Assembly: GCA_025531455.1 (NCBI GenBank)
Contig: JAMYHL010000128.1
Coordinates: 1 to 64,000, forward strand
From: Apiotrichum sp. Y4204
Lineage: Eukaryota > Basidiomycota > Tremellomycetes > Trichosporonales > Trichosporonaceae
Direction of reading: 5' to 3'
Length of the DNA stretch: 64,000 nucleotides
The position numbers were made by a program, and so were the translations under genes. Each line of letters begins with the position of its first letter. The first letter of the stretch is position 1. Positions 1 through 11,692 of this stretch are shown here, piece by piece. The notes beneath the pieces were generated by a model that saw only the letters and a program-made list of their open reading frames with translations, was not told the origin of the DNA and did no database searches.

Positions 1-910
1 TGGCCGGCAAGAAAGACCCCGCACACCCAAACAAGGCCAACGCCCCCCCCCCCCCCCCCCCCTCCCCTATCGCATAGACGCCCAATAGACACATGAATCG
101 TTGTATAGAGTTGAAGTGCAATCTGGAGACGCTTGCATGGTGTGTGGACGGAGGGGGGTGCCGAAGCATCCGAGGGCCTGTGGTTGGGGCCTTGACGGAT
201 TAAATGCGGCTTTGCGCGCGAAGAACTCTGTCCACGGACCAGAGCGGCTTTAGGCCGAGAGGTATATGTGGTGGGCTCTTGGGCTCCATCGGCAGGCACG
301 TGCACGACGACTGCATGCCCGCATGCATAGATGCAGCTTGACAGCGCTGGATAGCCCCAGTCCAGCGCCAGACAACGGCGGCCATGCAACCGGTCCACAC
401 CATCATTCAACATGTATGAGACAGGGTAATAAGTGCGCAGTGCGCAGTGATGATGCATCCAAGCTTGTCTTCCGCTCGGTGATCCGTGAAGCGTCTGACG
501 TCCTCGTTCGGTGACGCAACGTCATTCTGGACGGAATTGAGTGCGCATGAGTGCGAGCCTTCGGCAGGGCCATGCGCCATGACATAGGGCAGTTAGTAAT
601 AGGAATGAATGCCACCTCTCGCTGCTTTGCACATTCATCCTCGCTCGGTCGACTATCCAACTATACATAACTGATGGGAATCCTCAGTACGACCACCAGA
701 CTCCGTACTCACGCCACCCTTCTCAAAGCTCCTACCGCAGTTGTTCAAGTGAGTATCTGATTGCAGAGAGCTGAGACTGGTGGAGGGACACTTCAACGCC
801 CTGCAGACTGCCTGGAGGACGATCTACACAAGCAGTGGCCCATCCTATCTCACAATGCACAATCCCTAGCTCGACATCGGTGTTGACAGCAGAACCGTAA
901 ACAATCCACC
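1..910. other. No gene seen; upstream region of GLO1
   Basis: No open frame here resembles a known family, and none joins across splice sites. The left edge carries a 20-base C run (about 43-62). The last 150 bp probably hold the GLO1 promoter and leader; a weak CA-rich context precedes the ATG. Confidence 0.6.
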
Positions 911-1680
911 ATGGCTGCCAAATCCAACCCCGCGACCTACGCGTTCAACCACACCATGTGCGTACACCTGGGGAATGGCCGGGAAGACAGTGCTAACGAC
1001 AGGTTCCGTATCCGGGACCCCAAGGCTTCTCTCAAGGCAGGTATATCCTCTGACCGTGCTGACGCCAGTTTTACGAGGAGGTCCTTGGCATGGAGGTGAG
1101 TTCTGGAGCTATGCTTGTCGTGCTCGTCTACGTGATCCTCACACTCAGTGCTTCCGCAAGTCCGACGGCTCCGACTTCACCAACTACTTCCTCGGCTACC
1201 CTGCCGGATTCGGTGACCAGGCCAGTGCCAGCCTCGAGGAGAAGGGCAAGCTCTTCACCTGCCGCGAAGGTGTGCTTGAGCTCTGCCACAACCACGGCAC
1301 CGGTGAGTATACGTTCATGACATTGAGCTTTCCGTTCTGAGCTCATTTCGCTAACCTCCCAGAGTCTGACCCCAACTTCAAGGGCTACGTCTCGGGTAAC
1401 GAGGAGCCCAACCGCGGCTTCGGCCACATCTGCATTGCCGTCGACGATCTCGACCTCGCATGCAAGCGCTTCGACGAGCTTGGCGTCAAGTTCAAGAAGC
1501 GTCCTGAGGACGGCCGCATGAGGGTGAGTTTCTATCCGGGTGTGTCTGCTGCTGGCTGACATGCAGCACATTGCGTTTATTTATGACCCTGATGGCTACT
1601 GGATTGAGATTCTTGTGAGTTGTTGAGAGAAATGGCCGTCTGACGTGCAGGCCAAGCGTCCCGACCAGGAGGGCGCGTGA
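911..1680 (+). CDS. GLO1: Lactoylglutathione lyase (glyoxalase I), seven exons
   Basis: The enzyme converts the hemithioacetal of methylglyoxal and glutathione to S-lactoylglutathione in the cytosol. Seven exons (911-957, 1003-1036, 1069-1095, 1149-1302, 1363-1523, 1567-1614, 1651-1680) give 501 nt, 166 codons plus stop, the usual size of a single-domain glyoxalase I. The protein shows FNHTM near the N terminus, [39 protein letters not shown] and [10 protein letters not shown]. These supply the expected two His and two Glu metal ligands. Intron 2 (1037-1068) is only 32 nt and must start with GC (AAG|GCAGGT), because the nearby GT would break the frame at Lys-Phe-Tyr. It converges with Ku70. 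Family assignment is sure; the exact small exons are inferred. Confidence 0.95.
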
Positions 1681-2082
1681 AGGTCTTTATAGGGACGTAG
1701 TAAAATGCAACAGAAGTTGATATTCGAGTCAGGATCTCTAGGACATTGGACGATTGCTTTCTCGCCTGCGCTTATGTATATGCGCTTACCTCGCCTGCCC
1801 ACGCTCAGAAGACAAGATGCCTTACGAAAAAACAAGACACGCCCTACGTGTGGACCTCCCGTGCTCGCACGCTGAGTCGAACAGCGGTCGGGTCGGATGT
1901 GCGCCACAACGACCAGTGATAACCACCTACACTATACGAGCCACAGACTTCTTCTGCATAGCGTCTTGTTGTCATTGTCTCGATTTATGGTATCGGTAAG
2001 GTGTAAAATTAGCTGTGAGAAGATTCTTACAGTATAGTCTATGTCATGTAGCAATACAGATGATCCATACTTCTACGTCTCC
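1681..2082. other. Convergent intergenic, GLO1/Ku70 3' ends
   Basis: About 400 bp between the two stop codons. It should hold both 3' UTRs. I see no further gene. Confidence 0.6.
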
Positions 2083-4580
2083 CTATTTCTTCTTCTTCTT
2101 CTTCACCTCCTCCATGAGGTGGTCCTCAAGGACATCAATGATATCCGCCTTCTTGGACTTGCCGTGAAGGGATATTTCTACTGTTAGCACTTGTCGCAAA
2201 CTGAGGACGTACGGTGGAACTTGGCATAGTCGCGCAGCTCGTTCACCTTGGCCTTGTTGATGTTTCCCGCCTCATACAACTGCAGTACACCCTCAACATC
2301 GTCGGCATCAACCTGTACAATATGGCGCTTTGTTGCCGGCGCGATCAGATCCACGGCGCGTTCATCGTCGGCAATCAGCTGATTCCACTCTTTCATTAAC
2401 GTGCCGGCCACTTTGTGTATGCCCGCATACTTCGGCAAGGCGCGGTCTTCAAACGCGTTGGTGTCAAAGTCCTCGTCGAACGCCAAAGCCTGCAGTTGCT
2501 TCTGATGGTATTCAAGGGCAGGATTTCGCCAAGCACTTGGCTGGTACTTTTTAGACTTGAATCGAAGTTTACGAATGATTTTCTCCATAGCAATTGTCTG
2601 GTCGTCGCTCGCTGGAAAGTTGTCCGTCATGTTCTTGGGAGCATCGCGAAGGTCGTCCACAAATGGCAGTACGATGACATGGAAACCAGGTGGGTCGTCC
2701 TGCACCCCCTCAGACGTGAACGTCTCCTTCTGTGGGACCAGTACGCAGAATTCGGGGGTGGCATTGGTGCGGAATCGACAAAGCGCGAGGGCATGCTTAT
2801 TGAGCTTGAGGCACGATTTGAGGAGAGCTGTAAAAGTACGGGTGCTCCCGGTGTAGATCTTGGATCAGCTTGAATACGAGGGCCCGCTCACACATACATT
2901 TTCGTCAGGATACACAAAGTAGGAGTGCTTAACGTTGTCCTCGAGGCGGAGGTTATCTGGGGATTGAAAACCTATGATCTTGATTTCTTCAGTCAGCAAA
3001 TGTCGCAGGGGTGCACTCACGCGGATCCACATTCAGAGAACGAAAGCTAGCGATTTCTTTATCCGAAAATTGCACTCTTGTCCGCACAGTGATCTTACCA
3101 GGAGCTGGCGGCGACTCATCTCCATTGGTCTCTTGTTCAACGCCTCTGACATCGCCTTTCTTGTCCTCCATGAGGCGTAACAATTCTTCCGCATACCTGT
3201 CCTGCTCCTCCTGGAACTCGGACGTCTCCCACCAATTTGGTTCCAGCACGTTTTGCACCTTGGACTCATCACCAAATTGAAATGCGGACGTGATGTCTGC
3301 TCCATCAAGATCCGCACCGGTCTCCGCGGAAGTGTATTGTGTCTTCGCCGTGACTTCTTCGACTTTCTGACCGCGCATGCGGACTAGTCTGGGTTGGCCC
3401 TTGCTCTGCACGGATATTATCGAGTATCTACTGTCAGTGGCCTCCAAACGTGCAAACCTACCCGCTAACTCCAATCTCGATCTCCCCATCACGTCCGCCA
3501 AACCGGAGCGGGATGGTAAATTGCCGACGTTTCGGGGCAGTACGAATGACCATGTCGGTGAGCATATCCTCGAGCATTTCCATCCCTCCCTCCGGCAGTT
3601 GCATCTCATCGACGCCAAGAATGTTCTGTAAGTCAGCAACTTTACCCAATCCCAACCCACATTCCAATAGATACGTGGGTCGAAAGCGTGGTTTTGACGG
3701 TTGAGGAAGCACGTGTTTAGTCCGACACCATACGCAGTGAGGTCCTTCTCCATTAGCTGGCTCAAAACTGGTAACATACGCCATACACCGTCCTGGCTGG
3801 GGCAGGATTGGAACTTCCGGGCGGGTCATCGTTGTCCGTGATCAGGAACACACGCTTGTTCCCTGCAAGCTTTGAGCCGCTGCCATCAGCACTGACGAGC
3901 GCAAACACTCTGCCATACTGTCTCGTACCCACCCGTCGCGGAATAGAAAGTTACAGGTGACGAGAACATCGGCAATGTTAACCTCAGCTTTAGGGTCGCA
4001 TGGCGGAAAGAGCTCTTGAAGAATAGCCGGCTCTGTAGTTGTCTCATTTCCATCCCCTTGTTGCGTGTATTGCGCATCCGCTGTCTGGACGATCTTGATC
4101 AGTTCCTTGATAGATTCCGGATTGATCAGCTCCAAAGGCTGCAACACGTATGTCCCCGGCTTGTAGTTCTGAGAGCTCGATGGTGGGGAGTTTGCGGGCT
4201 AATGTCAGAGATATTGCACACGGTCAGCGCGGCGGACGCTCACATCAACGTTGTACAACAGGATGCCGATGCTATCACTTGGTCCAGTGATGACCTTTCT
4301 GCGCTCAATGTCGACAATTGCTTTGAGTGCCTTGTGAAACATGCTTTCGCCGCGCACAACACCTCCTGGGTTTTCCTCATCTGGGAGGGGAACACGCATT
4401 GATTTCCCTGCATCTATGGCGAACAGGACATGGTCACGGTTTGCAAATTGATACTAATCTCGTTAGTTTAGCTTTGCGGCCACCCACCTCGGACTGGTCG
4501 AGCACATCCTCGTCGTACCCTGCATCGAGGGCGTCCCATGATGGAACGGAGCGCCCGCTGTCACCGTAATACGACGACAT
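2083..4580 (-). CDS. KU70: Ku70 subunit of the DNA-end-binding Ku heterodimer
   Basis: Ku70 with Ku80 binds double-strand break ends in the nucleus, starts non-homologous end joining and protects telomeres. Translation from 4580 begins MSSYYGDSGR. After a short intron comes the vWA-like domain (DHVLFAIDAGKSM, then SIGILLYNVD). Further on are a middle beta-barrel region, a YFVYPDE segment, GVQDDPPGFHVIVLPFVDD, and the Ku C-terminal arm (KIIRKLRFKSKKY, NPALEYHQKQLQALAF). A short SAP-type helix pair ends in five lysines at 2086-2100, encoded by an AAG run (a CTT microsatellite on the + strand). Several short introns interrupt it; I did not place every one exactly. It diverges from the PFKFB gene over 480 bp. 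The family call is firm. Confidence 0.93.
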
Positions 4581-5060
4581 GGTGAGTGTGGGAAGAGTGA
4601 AGTGGCAACATCAGCATTCAGCAACTCTTGACCACCAGCATGAATGGCGTGAGTGGTCCAGTCACACCTCGTCAACAAAAGCCCGGAGATCCGGAGATCC
4701 CGTCACAAACCGCCCCCACTCGTTAAGTATTTCATGTGCGGAGCCCCATTGATTAAATGCGGCAATGAGATTCGAAAATCCAAATGTCCTCATTTTCCTT
4801 GCCAGCAGCCCAGCCCACGCCCCCCGCGCGCTTGGCCCGATTGCCTGCGCCCCCATCCCACAATGGCCACAATGGCGCCGGAATCCTGCAGCCGCTGGCT
4901 GGCAACAGCTAAAAAGGTTAGTGACAGAACGCGTTCTGCGATTGGAGTGGATCACTCCGATCACCATTCACCCCCGACTAGACAACTCTTCTCTCAACAA
5001 CTTCAACTTTTCATCCACCCGTCCACTCTACTGTCTTTCACTCGCATCCTGCCCATTAAC
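4581..5060. promoter_or_regulatory. Divergent promoter of KU70 and PFKFB with ACGCGT palindrome
   Basis: The 480 bp between the two start codons must hold both promoters. At 4925-4938 lies a perfect 14-bp palindrome, cagaacgcgttctg, whose core ACGCGT is the MluI cell-cycle box bound by MBF-type factors in other fungi. Pyrimidine-rich sequence precedes the + strand ATG. Function of the palindrome is inferred only. Confidence 0.5.
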
Positions 5061-7171
5061 ATGCAGCCACCCTCTGACCCCAACTCGAGGTCAGCTAGTG
5101 TCCCCATCAAGCCCTCAAAATCACCCAACACCAAGTCCAATGCGGCTGGGTCCATGCCCAAGGCGGAAACGCTCGCCGAGGCCATATCCAAGCTTGACAG
5201 TCTCCGCATGTCCCAGCCCCCAAGCGCTGCTTCAACGCCTCCGTCCTTGTCCGCTGCCTCGAGCCGTCGCGCTAGTGGCGTGAACATAAACGACTTGAGC
5301 GACTTGAGCAAGAGTGTTTCCCCCGCGCAGACACCACACTTCGGAGCTCAAACCGACCTGTGAGGATTACTTGTTGGTAACCGGCTGACGTCGAGTCTCA
5401 AGGCGCTTGATGAGAGTACAAAAGTTCTTCGTCAGAATTCGGGGGAGCCTGAACGCGCTGCTCCTGTATCCGGTATAGGCAGCGTCGGTATGTCCAGTTT
5501 GTATGACATTTCACTGACGACGCAGTCGAGAAGCCTGACTATTCGGAAGCCAAGATTGTCGTTGCAATGGTGCGAGAGCTATGGTTATTCTCGCTAACCG
5601 CTAGGTTGGACTCCCGGCTCGCGGAAAGTCATACCTCGCAAACAAACTCACTCGTTATCTGACGGTACGTCCGCTTACCCGGTTGCCGTACTGATGTACA
5701 GTGGCTCGAATACAAGGTGGACGTCTTCAACGTTGGCCAGCTTCGTCGGTCGAAAGCCAGAGATCTCATTGCTCGTGAAGGCAAGAAGGCAGACCATTCG
5801 GCCCAGTTCTTTAGCCACACAAACGCCGATGCAAAGGCGCGTCGCGAGAAATTAGCGGAGGAGAGTCTCGACCAACTTATCGAATGGCTGCACACGGCAG
5901 ACGGCAACGTTGGCATTCTTGGTAGGGATTCTAGACGACCCACGCTGACGTTCAGACGCCACGAACAGTACTTACGAACGGAGGTGAGTGACCGTCTCAG
6001 ACATGCACCATCAGGTGTACTCACGCTTTACTGTTCGCTCACACAATCAGAGCCAAAATTAGAGATCGTGTTTCGCGCGAGCCCGGGTTCCAGCTCGTGT
6101 TCCTCGAGTCGTACTGCGATGATCCTGCCATCATTGCAACGAATGTGGCTCTCAAGGCTACATCTGGCGATCCCGACTACCAGGGTATGAGCCAGAAGGA
6201 AGCTGAGGCCGACTTCCGGAAGCGCATCGAACAGTACGAAGCAGTGTACCAAACAGTGTCGGAGCCGGATATCTCGTTCCTCCGCATAATGAATGTCGGC
6301 AGGCAGGTTACTGTCAACCGTATCCAAGGATACCTTCAGTCGCGAATTGCGTTCTACCTCATGAACTTGCATCTAAAGCCAAGGAGCATCTATCTATCGC
6401 GACACGGCGAGTCCATGTACAACGTCGAAGGCAAGATTGGTGGCGACGCCGAGCTCTCCCCTCGGGGTATGCAATATGCGCGTGCTCTCCCAGGCATGAT
6501 CAAGAAACACGTGGGCGATGCTCGTCTAGAGGTGAGTTCTTCACAACTGATACATCTCGTGAGTTTCTAACGGAAGGTTTGGACGTCTACCCTTACACGC
6601 ACAATCCAAACCGCATCGTTCCTGCCATTTGAGCAGAAACGCTGGAAGGCTCTCGACGAACTCGACGCCGGTGTTTGTGATGGAATGACCTACGAGGAGA
6701 TTGAGGAGAAGTACCCGGAGGACTACGACGCGCGTGATGAGGACAAGTTCAACTATCGATACCGCGGAGGTGAATCATACCGCGACGTGGTGGTGCGCCT
6801 TGAGCCCGTTATTATGGAACTGGAGCGTCAGGAGAACATTCTCATCATTGGTCACCAGGTGAGTTCAGACGGGATGCTCTTGCTCACTCCAGGCTATCAT
6901 TCGCTGCCTCTACGCCTACTTTATGGCTCTATCTCAGGAGCAACTGCCATACATCAAAGTCCCGCTGCATACGCTCATCCGCATTTCGCCAAAGGCGTAC
7001 GGTTGTGAAGAAGAGCGCTTCACGTTCAACATCGAAGCTGTGGATACTCACCGCCCCAAGCCCGCCAAGCATCGCAAGGATGGACCAAACGACATTGCTG
7101 TCGAAATAGGTTCAACCGCCCACTCGACGAAGAGGCAGTATTACGACGACACGCATACTCCCAGATCTTAG
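5061..7171 (+). CDS. 6-phosphofructo-2-kinase/fructose-2,6-bisphosphatase
   Basis: The enzyme makes and breaks fructose 2,6-bisphosphate, the allosteric switch between glycolysis and gluconeogenesis, in the cytosol. Start 5061 gives a roughly 100-residue Ser/Pro-rich N-terminal extension, then the kinase domain with a Walker A motif [25 protein letters not shown] and [10 protein letters not shown]. Next is the histidine-phosphatase domain with SRHGESMYN, the acid-loop region [11 protein letters not shown] and [14 protein letters not shown]. The catalytic His in RHG is present, so both halves look competent, unlike yeast Pfk26, which lacks a working phosphatase. About ten exons with introns near 35-90 nt join cleanly through conserved residues; the stop is at 7169-7171. 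The N-terminal extension is a plausible phosphoregulation site, which is inference. Confidence 0.93.
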
Positions 7172-9490
7172 AAATCCTGGATTTCGGCGCCGTCTTGGCC
7201 TAAGTCATGACTGCGCCGAATGCCTCAGCTCCGTGCTCCGAATTGAAATCGTTGTAGACATGTAAATAATTATCTGCGTATAGTGTTGCAACGCGAGACT
7301 AACTACACCTGCTGTCTAACGCAGTCTAGGATGTAAGCCAGGCTCTCGTGACACCTATGCTGATCCTTGCTTCTTGCTAATAAGCCACTCACTGTATAGG
7401 TAAAGCGTTCTAACACGACGACGCTCTCTGCGACCCGATCGGCTTGTCTGTCTTCTTTTCATATTCACACGATTCGTAACTAATAATGGAACCGCCATCG
7501 CCATACCTCAAGCCATTGCATCTTGGTCATCGCTTCGGCCTCTCGGGACGGAAATTGAGACCACCACAATGTTGACATCAGACTTTGCGACGTCATTTTG
7601 TCGCAGCCCACATTGGTCGCTTCAGATAAGGTCGTCCCGATAAGCCCCCCAGACGCCCGTCGAGTCATTCAAGATCCCGGGTCAGGACGCAATCATTAGC
7701 TGTGCTCAACCGGAGCCAGCCACTCTCCGCTAGTGCCTAGGAGTGTGCTCGGTGTATGCGTAGAAACGGATTATCCGTCCCTTTGTCATGTCCTGTGTTC
7801 AAGACTATCCCCCAACTCGGACCGCCTGGCGTCCTGGGTGCCTCACCTCACAGACACTCGAGTTGTCGACTTGCGTACGCCTGGTGCGGCCATGCTGGGC
7901 AGCTGGGCAAGGCGCGTTCGGCCCCATATCTGAGCCCGGATTCGGATCCCTAATGAGAGACCTACGGTAATCCCAATGGTTGAAACGGATCTGAAGGCAC
8001 TAGCTGTAGGGCGGAGACAGTAGTAGTCGCGCCATCTGGTGTTTGGTACAGGACATCTCCATGATTGCTTTGGCGATTGTGGGCTGTCGTGGCGAAAGAG
8101 ATTGTCGACACGTCATATTGACGTCATTGAATTCTCAGGAAGCTGTGCCTTCGGCGGCGGCGCCACGGTCCAATCGATCGTCGCCCTTGCTTCTAGCCAA
8201 TGGAATGGAAGGGAGAGGGGGGGATGAAGAGCATGAAGAGAGGGTGCTCGCCATGTCCGAGGGGTCTGACTGCGCGGCGTGGGAATTTCATCAAGGGTCC
8301 ATTGGAGAGCCCAGGAGAGCTCGCTGATCACTGCTACCTCTTGGCTAGTGGCGAAGGCTTCGAAGGAAGCCACTGGCCAGTGGCGGAAGATTACTTCACA
8401 GGTACAGTAACTCACTCCGTTTACCTCCCCCTCTGTGTTTGTTCCTTTCCGACTTGGTCCCCCCCCCAACCCCGCGAAGGGACGTTCTCCTTCGCTTGTG
8501 CCCTGTCCCTGACCTTTCCCTCCCTCTTCCCCCGCATCCGTCCCGCGTTACTACTACCCTTACGGCGCTGCTGGAGCACGAAAGCATCTCGCACACCACC
8601 ACTCGTCTCGTGCTGGTCGTTTGTCGATCTCTCTATCGGTCAATTGCAGATCCTCCGCCGGCTCGAGAACCGACAAAAAATAGAAAGAAATACGAAAAAA
8701 AAAAGAAAAAAAGGGCATCAATCCAACACAGCATCTGATATCTGAGTGAGACGAGTGCACACATGGACATGAGCAAAAGCACATGAGCATAGAGCATGAG
8801 CATGACCATGAGCTCCAGTATGTCAGTGTGTGTCAGTCAGGTAAGAGGAATGAGCGGATATCGTGGGCTTTTGATGACGGAGTGTGTGGCTTTGCAATGA
8901 CGGATAATCAAGGTGCAAGGTGCCTGCATAGCTTACTGACGGCGAGGTACAGGGTGACACAGTGGGGGACCGAGAAGCCCAGCAGGCCAGCAGGATTTCG
9001 GCCAAACATTATGCGCCACCGCTTGAGGTGGGCGTCATCTGAGGTTGTGCAGATGTGCACGAACGCCACGCTGCCTGCAGATCTGCAGAGTTGCAGTTGC
9101 AGAGCATGCAGAGTAGACGCGGGGCAACATGCCTCTGTTGCTCGGGCATGAAGGGCCCACCCACACAGCGGAGCTGCGGGGCCGTGGGGAGGGCAAGCTG
9201 GGCTAAAATCCAAGGCCTTTGTTACTAGCGTTTGTTCATGCGGACAAAATGCCGTTGATTGCTCATCGCTGCGTTTCGTCTGCCGGTTCTCAGCATTAAT
9301 AGGTCTACACATCCTACATATCAGTCATATCAATCTTTGGCTATCTTGGCCCACTTGACAATTTTGCACTTTTGATTCAGCAATCACCACCTCTACGCAA
9401 CACCCATCACCTCTCTCCAGCACCATTCTGTTCTTCCTTCAGCGCACTTTACATTTATTTGCTTCTTACAGAGCCCCCCTACTCCACACC
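7172..9490. other. 2.3-kb intergenic region, no gene recognised
   Basis: No frame resembles a family or splices into one. It holds a pyrimidine-rich stretch at about 8440-8660, an A-rich tract at about 8680-8712, and a cluster of short CATGAGCAT-like repeats at about 8762-8815. The last few hundred bases (CT/CA-rich) are probably the promoter and leader of the gene starting at 9491. Confidence 0.55.
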
Positions 9491-10026
9491 ATGCCTTACA
9501 TCTCTCCCAAATCTATAACCCCCTTGCGTAGCACAATGCCCGACGATAAGGAGGTTGCCAGTCTCTCAGATGTACTCGCTGGTGCCTCTCTGGACGACCC
9601 TACCACTCCCGCTTCGACCACAGCCAGTAGCACCAGGAATAACTCAGTGCACTCGGTCGGATCGTCCCTTCCTGGAGCAAGCTCCACTCCTTCTCTGAGC
9701 GACTGCAACACGGCCTCGTCGTCGAGCGTCGCCACAATGGCAAGCACCAGCGACCCGTCCGGCGCCTCTCCCCTGCTCGTTGACGCCTCCGATCATCACA
9801 TGCATTTGATGTCCACCGAGGCCATGACGCGTTATTCCCAGGCGCTCTACGACTTCACCATGCTGCGGTATCTTGAGGCACAGGCCGCTGATGTGCGGCG
9901 GAGTAAGGGCAAGAAGTCCTTTTCTCGTGAGTGGCAACCAGAATGTGACCTGTGACGTTTGTAGTATAACGAAGAATGTTAGACTGACGGCCAGTTGCCT
10001 CAAAGCCTAGCCAGCCCGCGGCCTAA
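9491..10026 (+). CDS. Small Ser/Thr-rich protein of unknown function
   Basis: I do not recognise this gene. Two exons (9491-9926 and 9995-10026) joined by a canonical GTGAGT...CTGAC...CAG intron give 468 nt, 155 residues. Without that splice the frame stops at 9955 with 154 residues. The N-terminal two thirds is Ser/Thr/Ala-rich and probably disordered. The C-terminal third is a likely helix (STEAMTRYSQALYDF followed by TMLRYLEAQAADVRR) and a basic end. A second in-frame Met at 9536 (MPDDKEV) is an alternative start. The leader is pyrimidine-rich and the intron signals are good, which support a real gene. It could be a small regulatory protein; no function is claimed. Confidence 0.6.
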
Positions 10027-11692
10027 ACCCAGGACTATGACGGCCGATACCGTTGTCGTCCCGTTCCATTTGCCTATACTCGGTCTTCGACTGTAGTTCC
10101 GTGACCGCTGTGCGGTACGAGCTCGGCCCATGATAGAAACGGACACTCGTCTTGTGGCTTGTCGCTTGGAATCGACGAATATCAGAACCCAGAACCCAGT
10201 CAACGTCGTGCTGTCTTGCACGGGCTGCCCCCTCCGCCTCGCCCTGTCCGAGTCGGATCGACAGGTCTGTGATTGCCGTCGAGATCCAGATCAGACCCGA
10301 CGCCCTTGTGCGCGACATGTATTCCACTCTAACCACTCTACTACTGTAGCATATACCATGCATCCCATGTGTGTTGGATTAACTGGACATTGACGTTGAA
10401 TCCTCAAGTAATGGTGAAAGTTGTGGCGTTCTGGTGACAAAACGCCACCAACGGTAAAGAACACTACGATCTCGTCCGGAAGCCACGGGCAAATTGCTTT
10501 GTGTCCGTCATGAAGGTCCAACTTACCGACCGGATGTACCCCGCGCGCCGCTCGCAAACGCCCTGACCAGCTAACATGCCATTGCGAGATCATAAGGAAC
10601 TTCGTACCATTTCTTCAGAGAGGCTCGCCATCAATGTCAACGGAGGCAGGCTGAGTCTTTTGACGATCGAGTCCGTGGCATGGCACCCGCACTCGAGGCG
10701 CACCTCACGCTTCCTTGGGTGGGCGCATTTCACGCTTTCTTGGAGGACGTTACATGTCTTACTTGTCACTTCAACGATTAGCTTCTCACTGAATGGGCCC
10801 GATATCGGGTGCAGATGGCGTAGTCATCATGACAAACCATAGGGCCAATGGCATCCGGCATGGAATCAGCAGCCCCTGATGCTGAGCATGCTGAGAGTGT
10901 GCGAGTGTGGTGCGTCGCAAAAATCCAGCCGTCCGATTGAGAGCTCAAAGGATGTAACGCGTCATGGCCGATCTCCGTTGTGTGGGGTCCCCTCCCAGAG
11001 CTTTGCATGGTCCAGAATCAATCCATGTGGCGGACTGTAGCACGGGACACTCAACGTCGCGAATTGATAAGATAGCAAACCCAAATGGGCCGAAAGACAT
11101 CCGCGAATAAAGAACCTCCATAGCTTGTCCTCCCGTTGAGCTGTCGATATGACATGACCAATGGTTGGCATTCCAATTGATCTTCTGATGACATTGTTCC
11201 GGGTTTTCTCTCTTCCCGGGGGGGGGGGTTCTCCCCTCTTCTCCAATGTTATACCTTGGCCGGCGGTGAGCTGTTCCGAGGTATCTGGTATGAGGTGACC
11301 AGGTCGCAGTCCTCCGCTTCTCGTCTACATGTCCGAGGGCCGGCGACTTCATCACTTTAACCGCCCTTGTGCAAAAATTCCGTTGAGATCAGTGTCCCTT
11401 GTATTCCGATATGACTGGAGAGGTCTCGAAACTTGGCCTCAACCCGGCGCTCAACTGTAAGATGCATAATGTATGTAGGACGGCGACGTTGATGTCATTG
11501 TCCCACCGATCATCATGACATTGTTTGGCGTCAGATAAGATATGTTTTGCTGTCCACGGCATACGTCTCTCAGCCGGGTCTAGTATCGGTCAGACTCCGA
11601 ATGAATATCAAGTTGATCAGCAATTTAACGTCCCAACATTCCAGTCTCTGCTCATCCACGTCAGGTCAGGATATATTCCATACAAAAGAATG
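10027..11692. other. Intergenic, no gene recognised
   Basis: Short frames only. An 11-base G run lies at 11218-11228. The region contains the 3' ends of the small + strand gene and of APC2. Confidence 0.55.

Noticed and set aside
8113..8745. Overlapping 100-180-codon frames on both strands at 8.1-8.7 kb
   Set aside because: Mutually overlapping, no motif, end in an A-rich tract; best read as noncoding upstream sequence.
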